From: Methanomicrobiales archaeon
Lineage (GTDB): Archaea > Halobacteriota > Methanomicrobia > Methanomicrobiales > JACTUA01
Reading direction: 5' to 3'
Assembly (NCBI GenBank): GCA_028678905.1
Contig: JAJRCO010000387.1
Span: forward strand, 1 to 27,559
Length of the DNA: 27,559 bases
Part shown: in pieces, positions 6,506-13,352 of the stretch
How positions within the stretch are numbered: position 1 is the stretch's first letter
Layout: each line of letters begins with the position of its first letter
Position numbers and translations under genes: made by a program
Notes under the pieces: generated by a model
What the model was told of the DNA's origin: nothing
The model's input: the letters and a program-made list of their open reading frames with translations, nothing else
Database searches by the model: none

Positions 6506-7687
6506 ATGAAGGTGTGTATCATGTGCGGAGGGGAAGGGACCCGGTTGCGCCCTCTCACCTTCGAACGCCCAAAACCCTGCATCCCCATTATGAATATGCC
6601 CTCCATCCTGCACCTGGTCTCACATTTATCCAACCTCGGTTTCCATGAAATGATTATTACCCTGGGGTACATGGGAAAGGCCATCGAGGATATCCTGGGC
6701 GATGGGTCTTTCCTGGGTACCTGTATCTCCTACGTCCGCGAGAAGGAGAAACTGGGGACCGCGGGAAGTGTGAAGAATGCCCAGAGATATCTGGAAGACC
6801 GGAATTTTCTGGTGGTTGGTGGCGACCATGTTACCGATATCAACCTTCTGGAATTCTATCGGGAGCATCAGTCTTCACAAGCCATCACCACGATCGGTCT
6901 GATCAGCATCGACGATCCCAGCGAATACGGAATCGCGGAGATCGATGTGACCAACCGGATCGGCCGGTTCAGGGAAAAGCCTTCTCCTGGGGAGATTTTC
7001 AGTAACCTCGCGAGCACTGGCATGTACGTCTGTGAACCGGAAATCTTCGATTATATTCCGGCCCAGATCAAGTTTGATTTTGCCCGCGATCTCTTCCCTC
7101 TCCTGATGGAAAAAGGGAGGCGGTTGAATGGCTGGCTGGCCCGGGGGAATTGGACCGATGTGGGAAGCCCCCGGTCGCTCCGGCAGGCCGAACACTGGAA
7201 GCTGCACGAGCTGGGCATAACGACCATTTCCGGTGAGATCCACCTGGCCGCCGGCGCACGTATTAGTGGACCGGTCCAGGTAAAGGGATCGCTCACTCTG
7301 GGCAGAAACTCACGTATTGTCGGTCCGGTCTCGATCGGGGCGGGCACGGTGATGGGAGATGATGTGCTGGTGGGACCCTATACTAGCATCGGGGAGGAGT
7401 GTGTTATTCAGAACGGGGCGAAGATTTTTTCATCCTCTCTCTATAACTGGGTGCGGATCGGACGTTCCAGCACGGTCAGCGGAAGTATTGTGGATAACAA
7501 TACGGCCACTGGTAACGAATGCTCGATCGAGAACGATACCGTACTCGGCCCTCGGGTGATCATCGGGGACCGGGTGGTGATACATTCAGGAACCAGAATC
7601 TGGCCGGAAGTGGAGATTGGTTCCGGCAGTGTGGTTAAGGAACACCTCCTCAACGAGAATTACGACCTGCGACGGGAAGGGTCTTAA
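6506..7687 (+). CDS. Sugar-1-phosphate nucleotidyltransferase with left-handed beta-helix domain
   Basis: This 393-residue enzyme activates a sugar-1-phosphate with an NTP, feeding surface glycan or glycosylation pathways. The N-terminal nucleotidyltransferase domain (1-235) has the loop GGEGTRLRPLT (8-18), KP at 23-24, metal-ligand VGGDHVTD (104-111), FREKP (155-159) and the WTDVG product-site motif (216-220). The C-terminal half (about 240-385) consists of hexapeptide repeats such as VKGSLTLGRNSRIVGPVSIG and ENDTVLGPRVIIGD, forming a left-handed beta-helix. This architecture fits mannose-1-phosphate guanylyltransferase or UTP/dTTP-glucose-1-phosphate transferase, and which one is uncertain. 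There is no acetyltransferase catalytic signature that I recognise. Its TAA stop overlaps the convergent gene's stop (TTAA at 7684-7687). Confidence 0.88.
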   Translation: MKVCIMCGGEGTRLRPLTFERPKPCIPIMNMPSILHLVSHLSNLGFHEMIITLGYMGKAIEDILGDGSFLGTCISYVREKEKLGTAGSVKNAQRYLEDRNFLVVGGDHVTDINLLEFYREHQSSQAITTIGLISIDDPSEYGIAEIDVTNRIGRFREKPSPGEIFSNLASTGMYVCEPEIFDYIPAQIKFDFARDLFPLLMEKGRRLNGWLARGNWTDVGSPRSLRQAEHWKLHELGITTISGEIHLAAGARISGPVQVKGSLTLGRNSRIVGPVSIGAGTVMGDDVLVGPYTSIGEECVIQNGAKIFSSSLYNWVRIGRSSTVSGSIVDNNTATGNECSIENDTVLGPRVIIGDRVVIHSGTRIWPEVEIGSGSVVKEHLLNENYDLRREGS

Positions 7688-8469
7688 GCATTTTTTACCA
7701 GGCGGTGAGTGAGGGCGACCAACGGGTGCCGAGCATAATCGAGCACCTTGATATCATCCAGGTTTGATAGATTCAGGGCTCGGGCGGTGCGTTCGATCCC
7801 CAGCTCGACATTTGGATCCACCTCGATGATATACGCCTCCAGATCCTTGATGGCCAGGCGTTTTGCGGCAATCGCCCGGTGATGCCCGTCCACCAGGATG
7901 TACCGGTTCGCACGTTTTACCACAATCAGGGGTTCTGCCAGCCCTTTTTTCAGTTCGTACATCCTTCCTTCCAACTCATCCTCGTAAATCTTTGCCTGGG
8001 TTGGAAGGAGCGATTCGATGGAGACCATGTCCCGGTTGAGCACCGGCTCGATGCCATATAATTTCCGCAGCGTTTCGATAAATTTGAACACCTTTTCCGG
8101 GGATACGTGCTCGATCTGGGAACGGATCACATCGGAATTGGAGATGATGCCCACCAGTCTGTTCATGTCATCGATGACCGGCAATTTCTGGATCCCCGAC
8201 CGGAAGATCACCCGGGCAGCATCGTTGATGCTCATCTCCGGATCCGCTACGATGAGATGCCGGGACATCAGTCTCTCGACCGGAGTAGTGGGAGGGATAA
8301 AAAGCAGATCGCGGGCGGAGATATATCCTACCACCCGGTCCCCATTCACCACCGGGAATCCGTCATGGTTGGTCCGTTTGATGGTTTCCAGGACGTCCCT
8401 CGCCGTCCCGTGGAAATCGACGGTGACCACGTCGTAGGTCATATAATCACGGACCTTTTTTTTATCCAT
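7684..8469 (-). CDS. CBS-pair protein with C-terminal ParB/sulfiredoxin-like domain
   Basis: This 261-residue protein has two CBS domains (about 7-57 and 64-118) that typically sense adenosine nucleotides, seen as GFPVVNGDRVVGYISARDL and KLPVIDDMNRLVGIISNSDVI. After a linker, a ParB N-terminal-like region (about 148-225) carries EPLIVVKRANRYILVDGHHR and then AIAAKRL. The DGHHR motif is the nucleotide-binding signature of the ParB/Srx fold, whose members include CTPases, nucleases and a serine kinase. No helix-turn-helix DNA-binding part is seen, so a partition role is unlikely. A ligand-regulated nucleotide-dependent enzyme or sensor is more plausible, as inference. GGAGAGG lies about 15 bases upstream of the ATG. 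Confidence 0.82.
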   Translation of the reverse strand: MDKKKVRDYMTYDVVTVDFHGTARDVLETIKRTNHDGFPVVNGDRVVGYISARDLLFIPPTTPVERLMSRHLIVADPEMSINDAARVIFRSGIQKLPVIDDMNRLVGIISNSDVIRSQIEHVSPEKVFKFIETLRKLYGIEPVLNRDMVSIESLLPTQAKIYEDELEGRMYELKKGLAEPLIVVKRANRYILVDGHHRAIAAKRLAIKDLEAYIIEVDPNVELGIERTARALNLSNLDDIKVLDYARHPLVALTHRLVKNA

Positions 8470-8490
8470 TACAGGATCTTGCTCCTCTCC

Positions 8491-8682
8491 TTACATCAAC
8501 CAATCGGTGATCCCGTACACGGCACATTCTCGAGATCGTTCCTGCTTCAGGAGATCCCAGGAAGATGCTCTTAGTTTTAGGAATCGAGGCCGGTCGATGG
8601 GGTCGTATTCTCTTTCCATGAACGGCGATGCTATAAAAACCTTGGTAGGAACAGGTATCATACCGGCACAGAAAATCTTCAC
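8491..8682 (-). CDS. Doubtful small protein upstream of the CBS gene
   Basis: The minus strand holds an open frame that could start with GTG at 8682 (63 residues) or ATG at 8661 (56 residues). It includes KVFIASPFMEREYDPIDRPR and ends 21 bases before the CBS-ParB gene. AAGGAAG lies just before the GTG. I recognise no family, and the opposite strand is free apart from a TATA-like box. It may be a real short leader gene or a chance frame. Confidence 0.22.
   Translation of the reverse strand: MKIFCAGMIPVPTKVFIASPFMEREYDPIDRPRFLKLRASSWDLLKQERSRECAVYGITDWLM
8631..8640 (+). promoter_or_regulatory. TATA-like box for the FKBP-like gene
   Basis: CTATAAAAAC lies 87 bases upstream of the preferred ATG (8727), predicting a leader of about 65 bases. 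A weaker AT-rich stretch at 8700-8710 is an alternative. Confidence 0.35.
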
Positions 8683-8726
8683 CTTCCTTGTGCCTTCAAC
8701 ACATTTTATCTGATTCCCCGGCCTAC

Positions 8727-9431
8727 ATGGTAGCGATGAAGACCCTGCCCAAAAAGGACGAGAAGAACTGGTCAAAGATAGGAATCATCGTTCTCGGGAT
8801 TGGTTTTGCCCTCCTGTTCATCGGCACCTATGTCATGTCCATACTGACGGGGACCGTATTCGCAACAGCGATTAAACCCGGAGATTCTGTTACCATAGAC
8901 TTTACGGTGCGGGACAAGCTCGGACGACCGATCATCACCACCGACCAGCAGATCTACAACGGGACACTCCGAAGTGGAAATCCGGTCTTTTTTACGCAGA
9001 AGATGACCTTTCCGGCCAACCAGACATTCAATAAGACGATCGTGGGTGTCGGTGCCTACTATCCCGCCCTCTCCGTTGGTCCGGTTACGTTCGGGATGCT
9101 CGGGCCGGAGCTGGATCTGATCAGTGCGGAACTGGTGGGAATGCATACCGGGGAAACAAAATCGATCAACCTCACTGCCCTCTACAGCTCGTCCAGCGTT
9201 CTCAGCAGAGAGGAGTACGAACAGCTGGGTGGAGATTACAACCTTTCGGCGGTTGGACAGATGTACCCCTGGTCATTCGCGGACCAACCTACGGTCAACC
9301 TCGATTCCTCAAATCCGCCGGACAACTATTACCGCATCGTAGAAATCCTCGACAAGACAGATGATAACATCACGATCTCGTACCTGTATTCAACCGCGGA
9401 TATCAAGGTCGTCAGCACCAACGGGCAGTAG
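8727..9431 (+). CDS. Membrane-anchored FKBP/SlyD-like protein
   Basis: With the ATG at 8727 this protein has 234 residues. A lysine-rich N-terminus precedes one hydrophobic segment (about 15-40, IGIIVLGIGFALLFIGTYVM), which would leave the rest outside the membrane. The exterior part starts with KPGDSVTIDFTVRDKLGRPI, resembling the first strands of SlyD-type FKBP folds, and has LVGMHTGETKSINL, resembling the GM.xGE.k hinge of that family. Several NxT/NxS sequons (for example NQT, NKT, NLT, NIT) suggest N-glycosylation outside the cell. FKBP enzymes are prolyl isomerases and chaperones, but active-site residues cannot be confirmed here. The frame opens earlier (8688), but those residues do not look conserved. 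A T-run follows the stop. Confidence 0.65.
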   Translation: MVAMKTLPKKDEKNWSKIGIIVLGIGFALLFIGTYVMSILTGTVFATAIKPGDSVTIDFTVRDKLGRPIITTDQQIYNGTLRSGNPVFFTQKMTFPANQTFNKTIVGVGAYYPALSVGPVTFGMLGPELDLISAELVGMHTGETKSINLTALYSSSSVLSREEYEQLGGDYNLSAVGQMYPWSFADQPTVNLDSSNPPDNYYRIVEILDKTDDNITISYLYSTADIKVVSTNGQ

Positions 9432-9435
9432 TACA

Positions 9436-9473
9436 ACTTTTTTTCCTGGGCTAGGATTTCTTCGGCAATCCTG
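9436..9473 (+). terminator. T-run followed by stem-loop after the FKBP-like gene
   Basis: Seven T residues (9438-9444) lie just after the stop at 9431 and fit archaeal termination. Shortly after is a small stem-loop: AGGATT (9453-9458) pairs with AATCCT (9467-9472) around a C(TTCG)G loop, which is unusually stable for RNA. The remaining bases up to the thioredoxin gene show no gene. Confidence 0.45.
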
Positions 9474-9614
9474 AAAAGTCCTGATTTTTATCCAGATCCT
9501 GACCTTCTTCCTAATACAAAGGAAAAATCATTTTACACTGTAGTCTGGTCCTCGCTCGCTACCTCCTCAAAACAGCAGTCAGGTTCATTGCAAAGGTCAG
9601 CCTTTATCGTTCCT

Positions 9615-9875
9615 ATGGGAATCCAGATTTACTGGTTCACTCAGGAAGGGTGTTCGGGATGTGAGGAACAGAAAACCATCATCGAGGAGGTGGCCGGCCA
9701 TTTCGGGCTCCCGATCCGGGAGATTGATATTTCATATAAACCGGAATATGTCCGGAAATACCAGCTAACCATGACCCCCACTATCCTGATCGTGGTACAT
9801 GGACAGGAGAAAATCCGTTTTGAGAAGATCATTTCATCGCGTGATCTCGAGGATGCGATCTGGCCGTATCTATGA
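9615..9875 (+). CDS. Thioredoxin/glutaredoxin-like protein
   Basis: This small thiol-disulfide oxidoreductase has 86 residues from the ATG at 9615. The strand IQIYWFT leads to the active site CSGC (C13 and C16) at the start of helix 1. The conserved cis-proline lies in MTPTILIV (about 54-61) and the C-terminal helix is DLEDAIWPYL. It fits the thioredoxin fold in a compact form close to archaeal glutaredoxin-like proteins. Its redox partner is not visible. A TTG nine codons upstream is a less likely start. The stop overlaps that of the convergent zinc protein gene by a few bases (9870-9875). Confidence 0.85.
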   Translation: MGIQIYWFTQEGCSGCEEQKTIIEEVAGHFGLPIREIDISYKPEYVRKYQLTMTPTILIVVHGQEKIRFEKIISSRDLEDAIWPYL

Positions 9876-10442
9876 TCGAAAGGCATAGATTCTTTTAATC
9901 TCTCGGGCCAGGGCTTTCTGCCCGTCTCGCCGCAGAAACCGGTCATCTCTCAGCTTGATATGGGATACGCGGAACCCGCGCTTCCCTACCTGGTATTCAT
10001 GCCCCACTTCGAACTCCTCGATTCCCTGGGTATTGAGGTAGAGAGGAGTGGTACTGCGTCCTTCGTGAAGGGAGATCTTCACAGTCACTTCCCGGATCGC
10101 TCTGGTCCAGAGAGTGAGGATCTCGGATCCCTTTGCCCGTTTCACCCGTCGCCCCTCTATCTCGATCCCGGTGATCTCCACACTCTGCACCTCCTCCCCA
10201 CATTCTGCGACTACGGTGTCACCCGTACGGTACAGTTCAGTCTTCTCCAGTTCGGTGGCACAGACACGGGATTCCTCGCCGGCACTGACGATGGTCTTGA
10301 CCACGGTTGCTCTATCACTTTCCTGGGGAATACGGTGGATATGATTACAGATGGTACAACGGACCAGCGGTTCCACGCCTTCCTTAAGAATCTCGTGTTC
10401 ACGCTCTTCATTGCAGACCGGGCACCATACAGAGATATTCAT
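9870..10442 (-). CDS. HVO_0476-type zinc finger protein
   Basis: This 190-residue protein carries an N-terminal zinc ribbon: CPVC at residues 7-10 and CTIC at 29-32, in the setting MNISVWCPVCNEEREHEIL. The remaining part is beta-rich and charged, with VKRAKGSEILTLWTRAIREV near residues 100-120 and RGFRVSHIKLRDDRFLRR near the end. This arrangement matches archaeal proteins named after haloarchaeal HVO_0476; the function is unknown but RNA or nucleic acid binding is likely from the ribbon and basic surface. The frame is open upstream to 10733, but that part is antisense to the DUF371 gene. Only 31 bases separate this start from the divergent DUF371 start. Confidence 0.78.
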   Translation of the reverse strand: MNISVWCPVCNEEREHEILKEGVEPLVRCTICNHIHRIPQESDRATVVKTIVSAGEESRVCATELEKTELYRTGDTVVAECGEEVQSVEITGIEIEGRRVKRAKGSEILTLWTRAIREVTVKISLHEGRSTTPLYLNTQGIEEFEVGHEYQVGKRGFRVSHIKLRDDRFLRRDGQKALAREIKRIYAFRS

Positions 10443-10473
10443 TGAATACACATCGTACCTCTCAGTATTAAAC

Positions 10474-10902
10474 ATGAAGGCCACAGAAGTCGTCCGCTGC
10501 CACGGCCATCCCCATGTGCAAGGAACCCATCCCACCACTTTTGAAGTGACCACCGCAGAGCAGCTTTCCCTTTGGGGAAATTGTATCATTGGAGTGGGTG
10601 CGGATAAGGGAGCTGCGGATCTTGACCCCCTTTTTTCGCGGCTGCTGCAGGATGACCGGGCTCTCCTGTTCACTACGCTCCGGGCCGGAATGTGCGATAT
10701 TTGTGTCTCTTCACGGGGGAACGCGAGACTCACGCTTACCCATCCCCACGATCTGGTATGGAGGAAAAGCAGCTTCGCAGATTCCCGGACAGTGGGTATC
10801 TTCTCGGATCAGGTGGCAGTGACCCTTCCCCGGGAACTGATCAGGCTTCTTCAGGAAGGAAAGGATCTGATCGTGGAGATGACCGTCGTCATTCCCGGGT
10901 GA
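10474..10902 (+). CDS. DUF371 family protein
   Basis: This 142-residue protein belongs to an archaeal family of unknown function. It opens with EVVRCHGHPHVQGTHPTTFEVT, a His-rich segment typical of the family, and continues with a LSLWGNCIIGVGADKGAADL stretch. The histidines and the CDIC pair near residue 75 could bind a metal. No membrane segment is visible. The ATG at 10474 is chosen over upstream codons because the conserved block starts right after it. The last 14 bases overlap the end of the convergent xseB gene. Confidence 0.75.
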   Translation: MKATEVVRCHGHPHVQGTHPTTFEVTTAEQLSLWGNCIIGVGADKGAADLDPLFSRLLQDDRALLFTTLRAGMCDICVSSRGNARLTLTHPHDLVWRKSSFADSRTVGIFSDQVAVTLPRELIRLLQEGKDLIVEMTVVIPG

Positions 10903-11068
10903 GCTCGGTGATCTTCAGTTCGGCCCTGTTCAGGATCTCTTCACAAGCCTTTATCAGAGTCATTCCCTGATCGTAGAGTGCGATGCTCTCGTCCAGCGAT
11001 GTTGCCGGATCATCTATCTTCCTGACGATCTCCCTCAATTCCCCGATCATCTGTTCATAGGTCTTCAT
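10889..11068 (-). CDS. xseB: Exodeoxyribonuclease VII small subunit
   Basis: XseB (59 residues from the second of two adjacent ATGs, 11068) is the helical small subunit of exonuclease VII. It binds the XseA coiled coil in several copies and is needed for activity. The sequence KTYEQMIGELREIVRKIDD, then LDESIALYDQGMTLIKACEE, is characteristic of the family. It lacks the acidic tail of bacterial forms, and is slightly shorter than the usual 70-80 residues. A complete ribosome binding site, GAGGTGATCC, lies inside the end of xseA just before the ATG pair, so the two are translationally coupled. An ATG at 11071 would add one Met. Confidence 0.9.
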   Translation of the reverse strand: MKTYEQMIGELREIVRKIDDPATSLDESIALYDQGMTLIKACEEILNRAELKITELTRE

Positions 11069-12305
11069 CATGGATCACCTCTTCCACACGCACCTCTCCT
11101 CTTCCATCCTGCAGCTTCACAGTAAGCCGATCGCCTCTGGCCAGTTGCCTGGTCGAATGGACGACTTTTCCCTCCCGTAATACGATACTGTAACCCCTGC
11201 GCAGGGGCATTTCGGGGTTCTGGGCGCCGACCGTTGCTGCAAAATTGGCCAGTGTGAGACGCTCCCGCTCGTATCGGGTTTTGATGGCTTGGATAAGTCG
11301 TTCCGCAAAGTCGCCCAGTTCCTGGCGCCGTTCCCCTACCCTTTTCTGGAGGCGGCGGTGATGGAGGTGGAGACGCCCGTCTTCTAGGATACTCCTCATC
11401 CGCTCCAGCCGGCCCTCCAGCGTATAACAAATCTGGTTCCTGCATTCTTTGAGATCGTTCTGGAGGCTCACCCGATCCCGCACCACCAGCTCAGCTGCTG
11501 CGGAAGGGGTGGGAGCACGGACATCGGCAGCGAGATCGCAGAGTGTTACATCCACTTCATGTCCGATTGCGCTCACTATCGGGGTAGTACACCGGGATAC
11601 GGCCCGGACAACTTCCGGGTGGTTGAAGGGGAACAGGTCTTCGAAAGATCCTCCGCCGCGGGCGATAATGAGCACATCCACTTTTCCGTCTACCTGTCGA
11701 ATCGCCTGGGCAATGGACAGGTGGGCCAGATCGCCCTGTACCGTAGTGGGAGAGAGCAGAATCTCCACCGGAAACCTCCTGCCAATCACATTCTTGATAT
11801 CCTCGATCACCGCCCCTGTCGGCGATGTGATCACCCCGATGCGGACAGGGAAGACAGGAAGCGGTCGTTTCCTCTCCGCTGCAAAAAGACCCTCCGCGGT
11901 GAGCTCTTTTTTCCATCGCTCAACCAGGAGATGCTTCTCCCCCTCTCCTGCCCGCCGCAGGTCCCGTACGGTCACCCGCGTCATGCCATGCGGGGAATAA
12001 TAGTCCAAATAGCCGAAGGCGAGGACATCCAGGCCTTTGGCGGGAGTGAAAGGGAGTGCCGCCACCACGTTTCTCCACATGACACAGTTCAGCATGCTGG
12101 ATCTGCCCTCTTTCTGCTCGATAAGAGAGAACCAGCAATGGCCCCTCTGGTCGAACTTCAGATTGGTTACTTCTCCCCTGATCCAGATATCCTGGAGCCG
12201 CGGGTCTTCCAGCACTTCCCTGAGAATACTGGAAACCTCCGCTACGGAGTAGATCCTCTGCCCGGGTATATCCGTGATCTCCAGCTCCGAAAGGGGCATC
12301 GTCAT
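11055..12305 (-). CDS. xseA: Exodeoxyribonuclease VII large subunit
   Basis: XseA degrades single-stranded DNA from either end. This 416-residue protein has the N-terminal OB-fold (about 17-110, with YSVAEVSSILREVLE and IRGEVTNLKFDQRGHCWFSL), then the catalytic domain with VITSPTGAVIEDI (about 156-168), ARGGGSFEDLFPFN (about 215-228), SAIGHEVD (about 245-252) and DVRAPTPSAAAE (about 260-271). A long coiled coil (about 275-355) and a short tail follow, and MPLRRGYSIVLREGKVV is the family C-terminal signature. All regions of the enzyme are present. Starts at 12305 or 12299 are both possible. This is a bacterial-type nuclease found in some methanogens, and probably reached them by transfer (inference). 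Confidence 0.95.
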   Translation of the reverse strand: MTMPLSELEITDIPGQRIYSVAEVSSILREVLEDPRLQDIWIRGEVTNLKFDQRGHCWFSLIEQKEGRSSMLNCVMWRNVVAALPFTPAKGLDVLAFGYLDYYSPHGMTRVTVRDLRRAGEGEKHLLVERWKKELTAEGLFAAERKRPLPVFPVRIGVITSPTGAVIEDIKNVIGRRFPVEILLSPTTVQGDLAHLSIAQAIRQVDGKVDVLIIARGGGSFEDLFPFNHPEVVRAVSRCTTPIVSAIGHEVDVTLCDLAADVRAPTPSAAAELVVRDRVSLQNDLKECRNQICYTLEGRLERMRSILEDGRLHLHHRRLQKRVGERRQELGDFAERLIQAIKTRYERERLTLANFAATVGAQNPEMPLRRGYSIVLREGKVVHSTRQLARGDRLTVKLQDGRGEVRVEEVIHDEDL

Positions 12306-12341
12306 AATATACGCAGGCAGGGACTATCAAAGATTGGGCTT

Positions 12342-12360
12342 CGTGCCCTGATTGGGCACG
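12342..12360. promoter_or_regulatory. Perfect 7-bp inverted repeat upstream of xseA
   Basis: CGTGCCC (12342-12348) and GGGCACG (12354-12360) are exact inverted copies separated by five bases. They sit 37 bases before the xseA start and 96 bases before the divergent epimerase gene, in the 150-base gap between the two. It could be an operator or an RNA hairpin. I see no clear TATA box for xseA. Confidence 0.3.
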
Positions 12361-12455
12361 TATGGGTGTGACGGCTTCAGACAGCTGATGTTTTTTAGCC
12401 CGGGAGATACAGATACTGGAAATAACCAGCCGACTTCGATTGAAGGAAGACACTC

Positions 12456-13274
12456 ATGGTGCGTTTTGCCGTTTCCAGCATGTTCTTTCACGGGTATCCT
12501 ATCGATGAGATATTTGCGTATGTCGAAGAAGTGGGCTTTGACGCGATCGAGTTCTGGGTGGAGACTCCGCATTTCTGGGTCCGCCAATGCCCCCTGCACG
12601 AACTGAAGCACTGTATCGGGGCGTATCCCGGCCTCGCCCTTACCATCCACGCGCCGGTGCTCGATCTGAACCCGTGCTCTCTTAACCCCCGGGTTGCAGA
12701 GATCTCCCGAAAGTACGCCCGTGATGCGCTTACTATGGCGGAAGATATAGGCGCAGAAGTGGTGACATTCCATCCCGGGAGGAGAACGGTGAAAAGGATT
12801 CCGGCACGGCAGGAGTACGAACGATTTGAACTGTTCCTGGATACACTGCGCGGTGCGGCCAGGGGAAAAAGGGTGCGAGCGAGCATGGAAAACATGGAGT
12901 ACTCCCTCAACGCTCTGATCTGCTCTCCCGAAGCGATGCGAGAACTCCTGGATGGGGAACCCTGGCTTGGATTCACCCTGGATATCTCGCATGCCCTGGC
13001 CGCTCCCTCGAACGAGGTGGAGCATTACATCGACCTGTGCGGGGATCGCATGACCATGGTGCACCTATCCCGGGCAGAGAACGGACGAGTCCATCTCCCA
13101 TTGGCTGGAAGTACCCAGGGAACAGAGATCCTACAGAGCCTCAAAGACCACGGGTACCAGGGACATCTCAGCCTGGAGATCGAAGACCGGAATTTCTCTC
13201 ATGACCTGTCACTGGAGGAAAGAATCACCCTATTGATGAGAGATCTCGCATATATGCACGAATCGTGGGACTGA
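12456..13274 (+). CDS. Sugar phosphate isomerase/epimerase-like TIM-barrel protein (AP endonuclease family 2 fold)
   Basis: This 272-residue protein has the xylose-isomerase-like TIM-barrel pattern: the first strand VRFAVSSMFF, FDAIEFWVE (about 29-37), the strand-end histidine in LTIHAPVLDLNP (about 62-73), EVVTFHPG (about 104-111), the glutamate-containing ASMENMEYS (about 147-155), FTLDISHA (about 174-181) and MTMVHLSR (about 197-204), ending in HLSLEIEDR (about 236-244). The E, H and D residues in these strand ends would bind a metal. The fold covers both epimerases and endonuclease IV, so the substrate is unknown. A TTTTTTAG element at 12386-12392 could act as its TATA box. Confidence 0.78.
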   Translation: MVRFAVSSMFFHGYPIDEIFAYVEEVGFDAIEFWVETPHFWVRQCPLHELKHCIGAYPGLALTIHAPVLDLNPCSLNPRVAEISRKYARDALTMAEDIGAEVVTFHPGRRTVKRIPARQEYERFELFLDTLRGAARGKRVRASMENMEYSLNALICSPEAMRELLDGEPWLGFTLDISHALAAPSNEVEHYIDLCGDRMTMVHLSRAENGRVHLPLAGSTQGTEILQSLKDHGYQGHLSLEIEDRNFSHDLSLEERITLLMRDLAYMHESWD

Positions 13275-13280
13275 TCACTG

Positions 13281-13291
13281 GATTTATTATT
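13281..13291 (+). promoter_or_regulatory. TATA box for the CNNM/CorC-type gene
   Basis: GATTTATTATT lies 60-70 bases before the GTG/ATG start pair of the membrane protein gene. It matches the archaeal TATA consensus well and begins a four-gene unit running to 15813. Confidence 0.45.
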
Positions 13292-13352
13292 CACAAGCAC
13301 CATAGTTCTATCTCCAAGGTCAAACCTGATAGAGCCGGATGTACATTCCGGC

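Noticed and set aside
5878..6684. Longer version of the YkgJ-like gene starting at 6684
   Set aside because: The added 91 residues would run antisense into the nucleotidyltransferase gene and its promoter and show no family character; ATG at 6411 with its TATA box is better.
7684..8469. Chromosome partition ParB function for the CBS gene
   Set aside because: Only the N-terminal ParB-like fold is seen; the DNA-binding helix-turn-helix and a partner ParA gene are missing.
9870..10733. Longer version of the HVO_0476-like gene starting at 10733
   Set aside because: The extension is antisense to the DUF371 gene, and the zinc ribbon begins right after the ATG at 10442.
12327..13064. Minus-strand open frame of 245 residues across the epimerase gene
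   Set aside because: The plus strand shows a clear TIM-barrel pattern. The minus frame has no family features.
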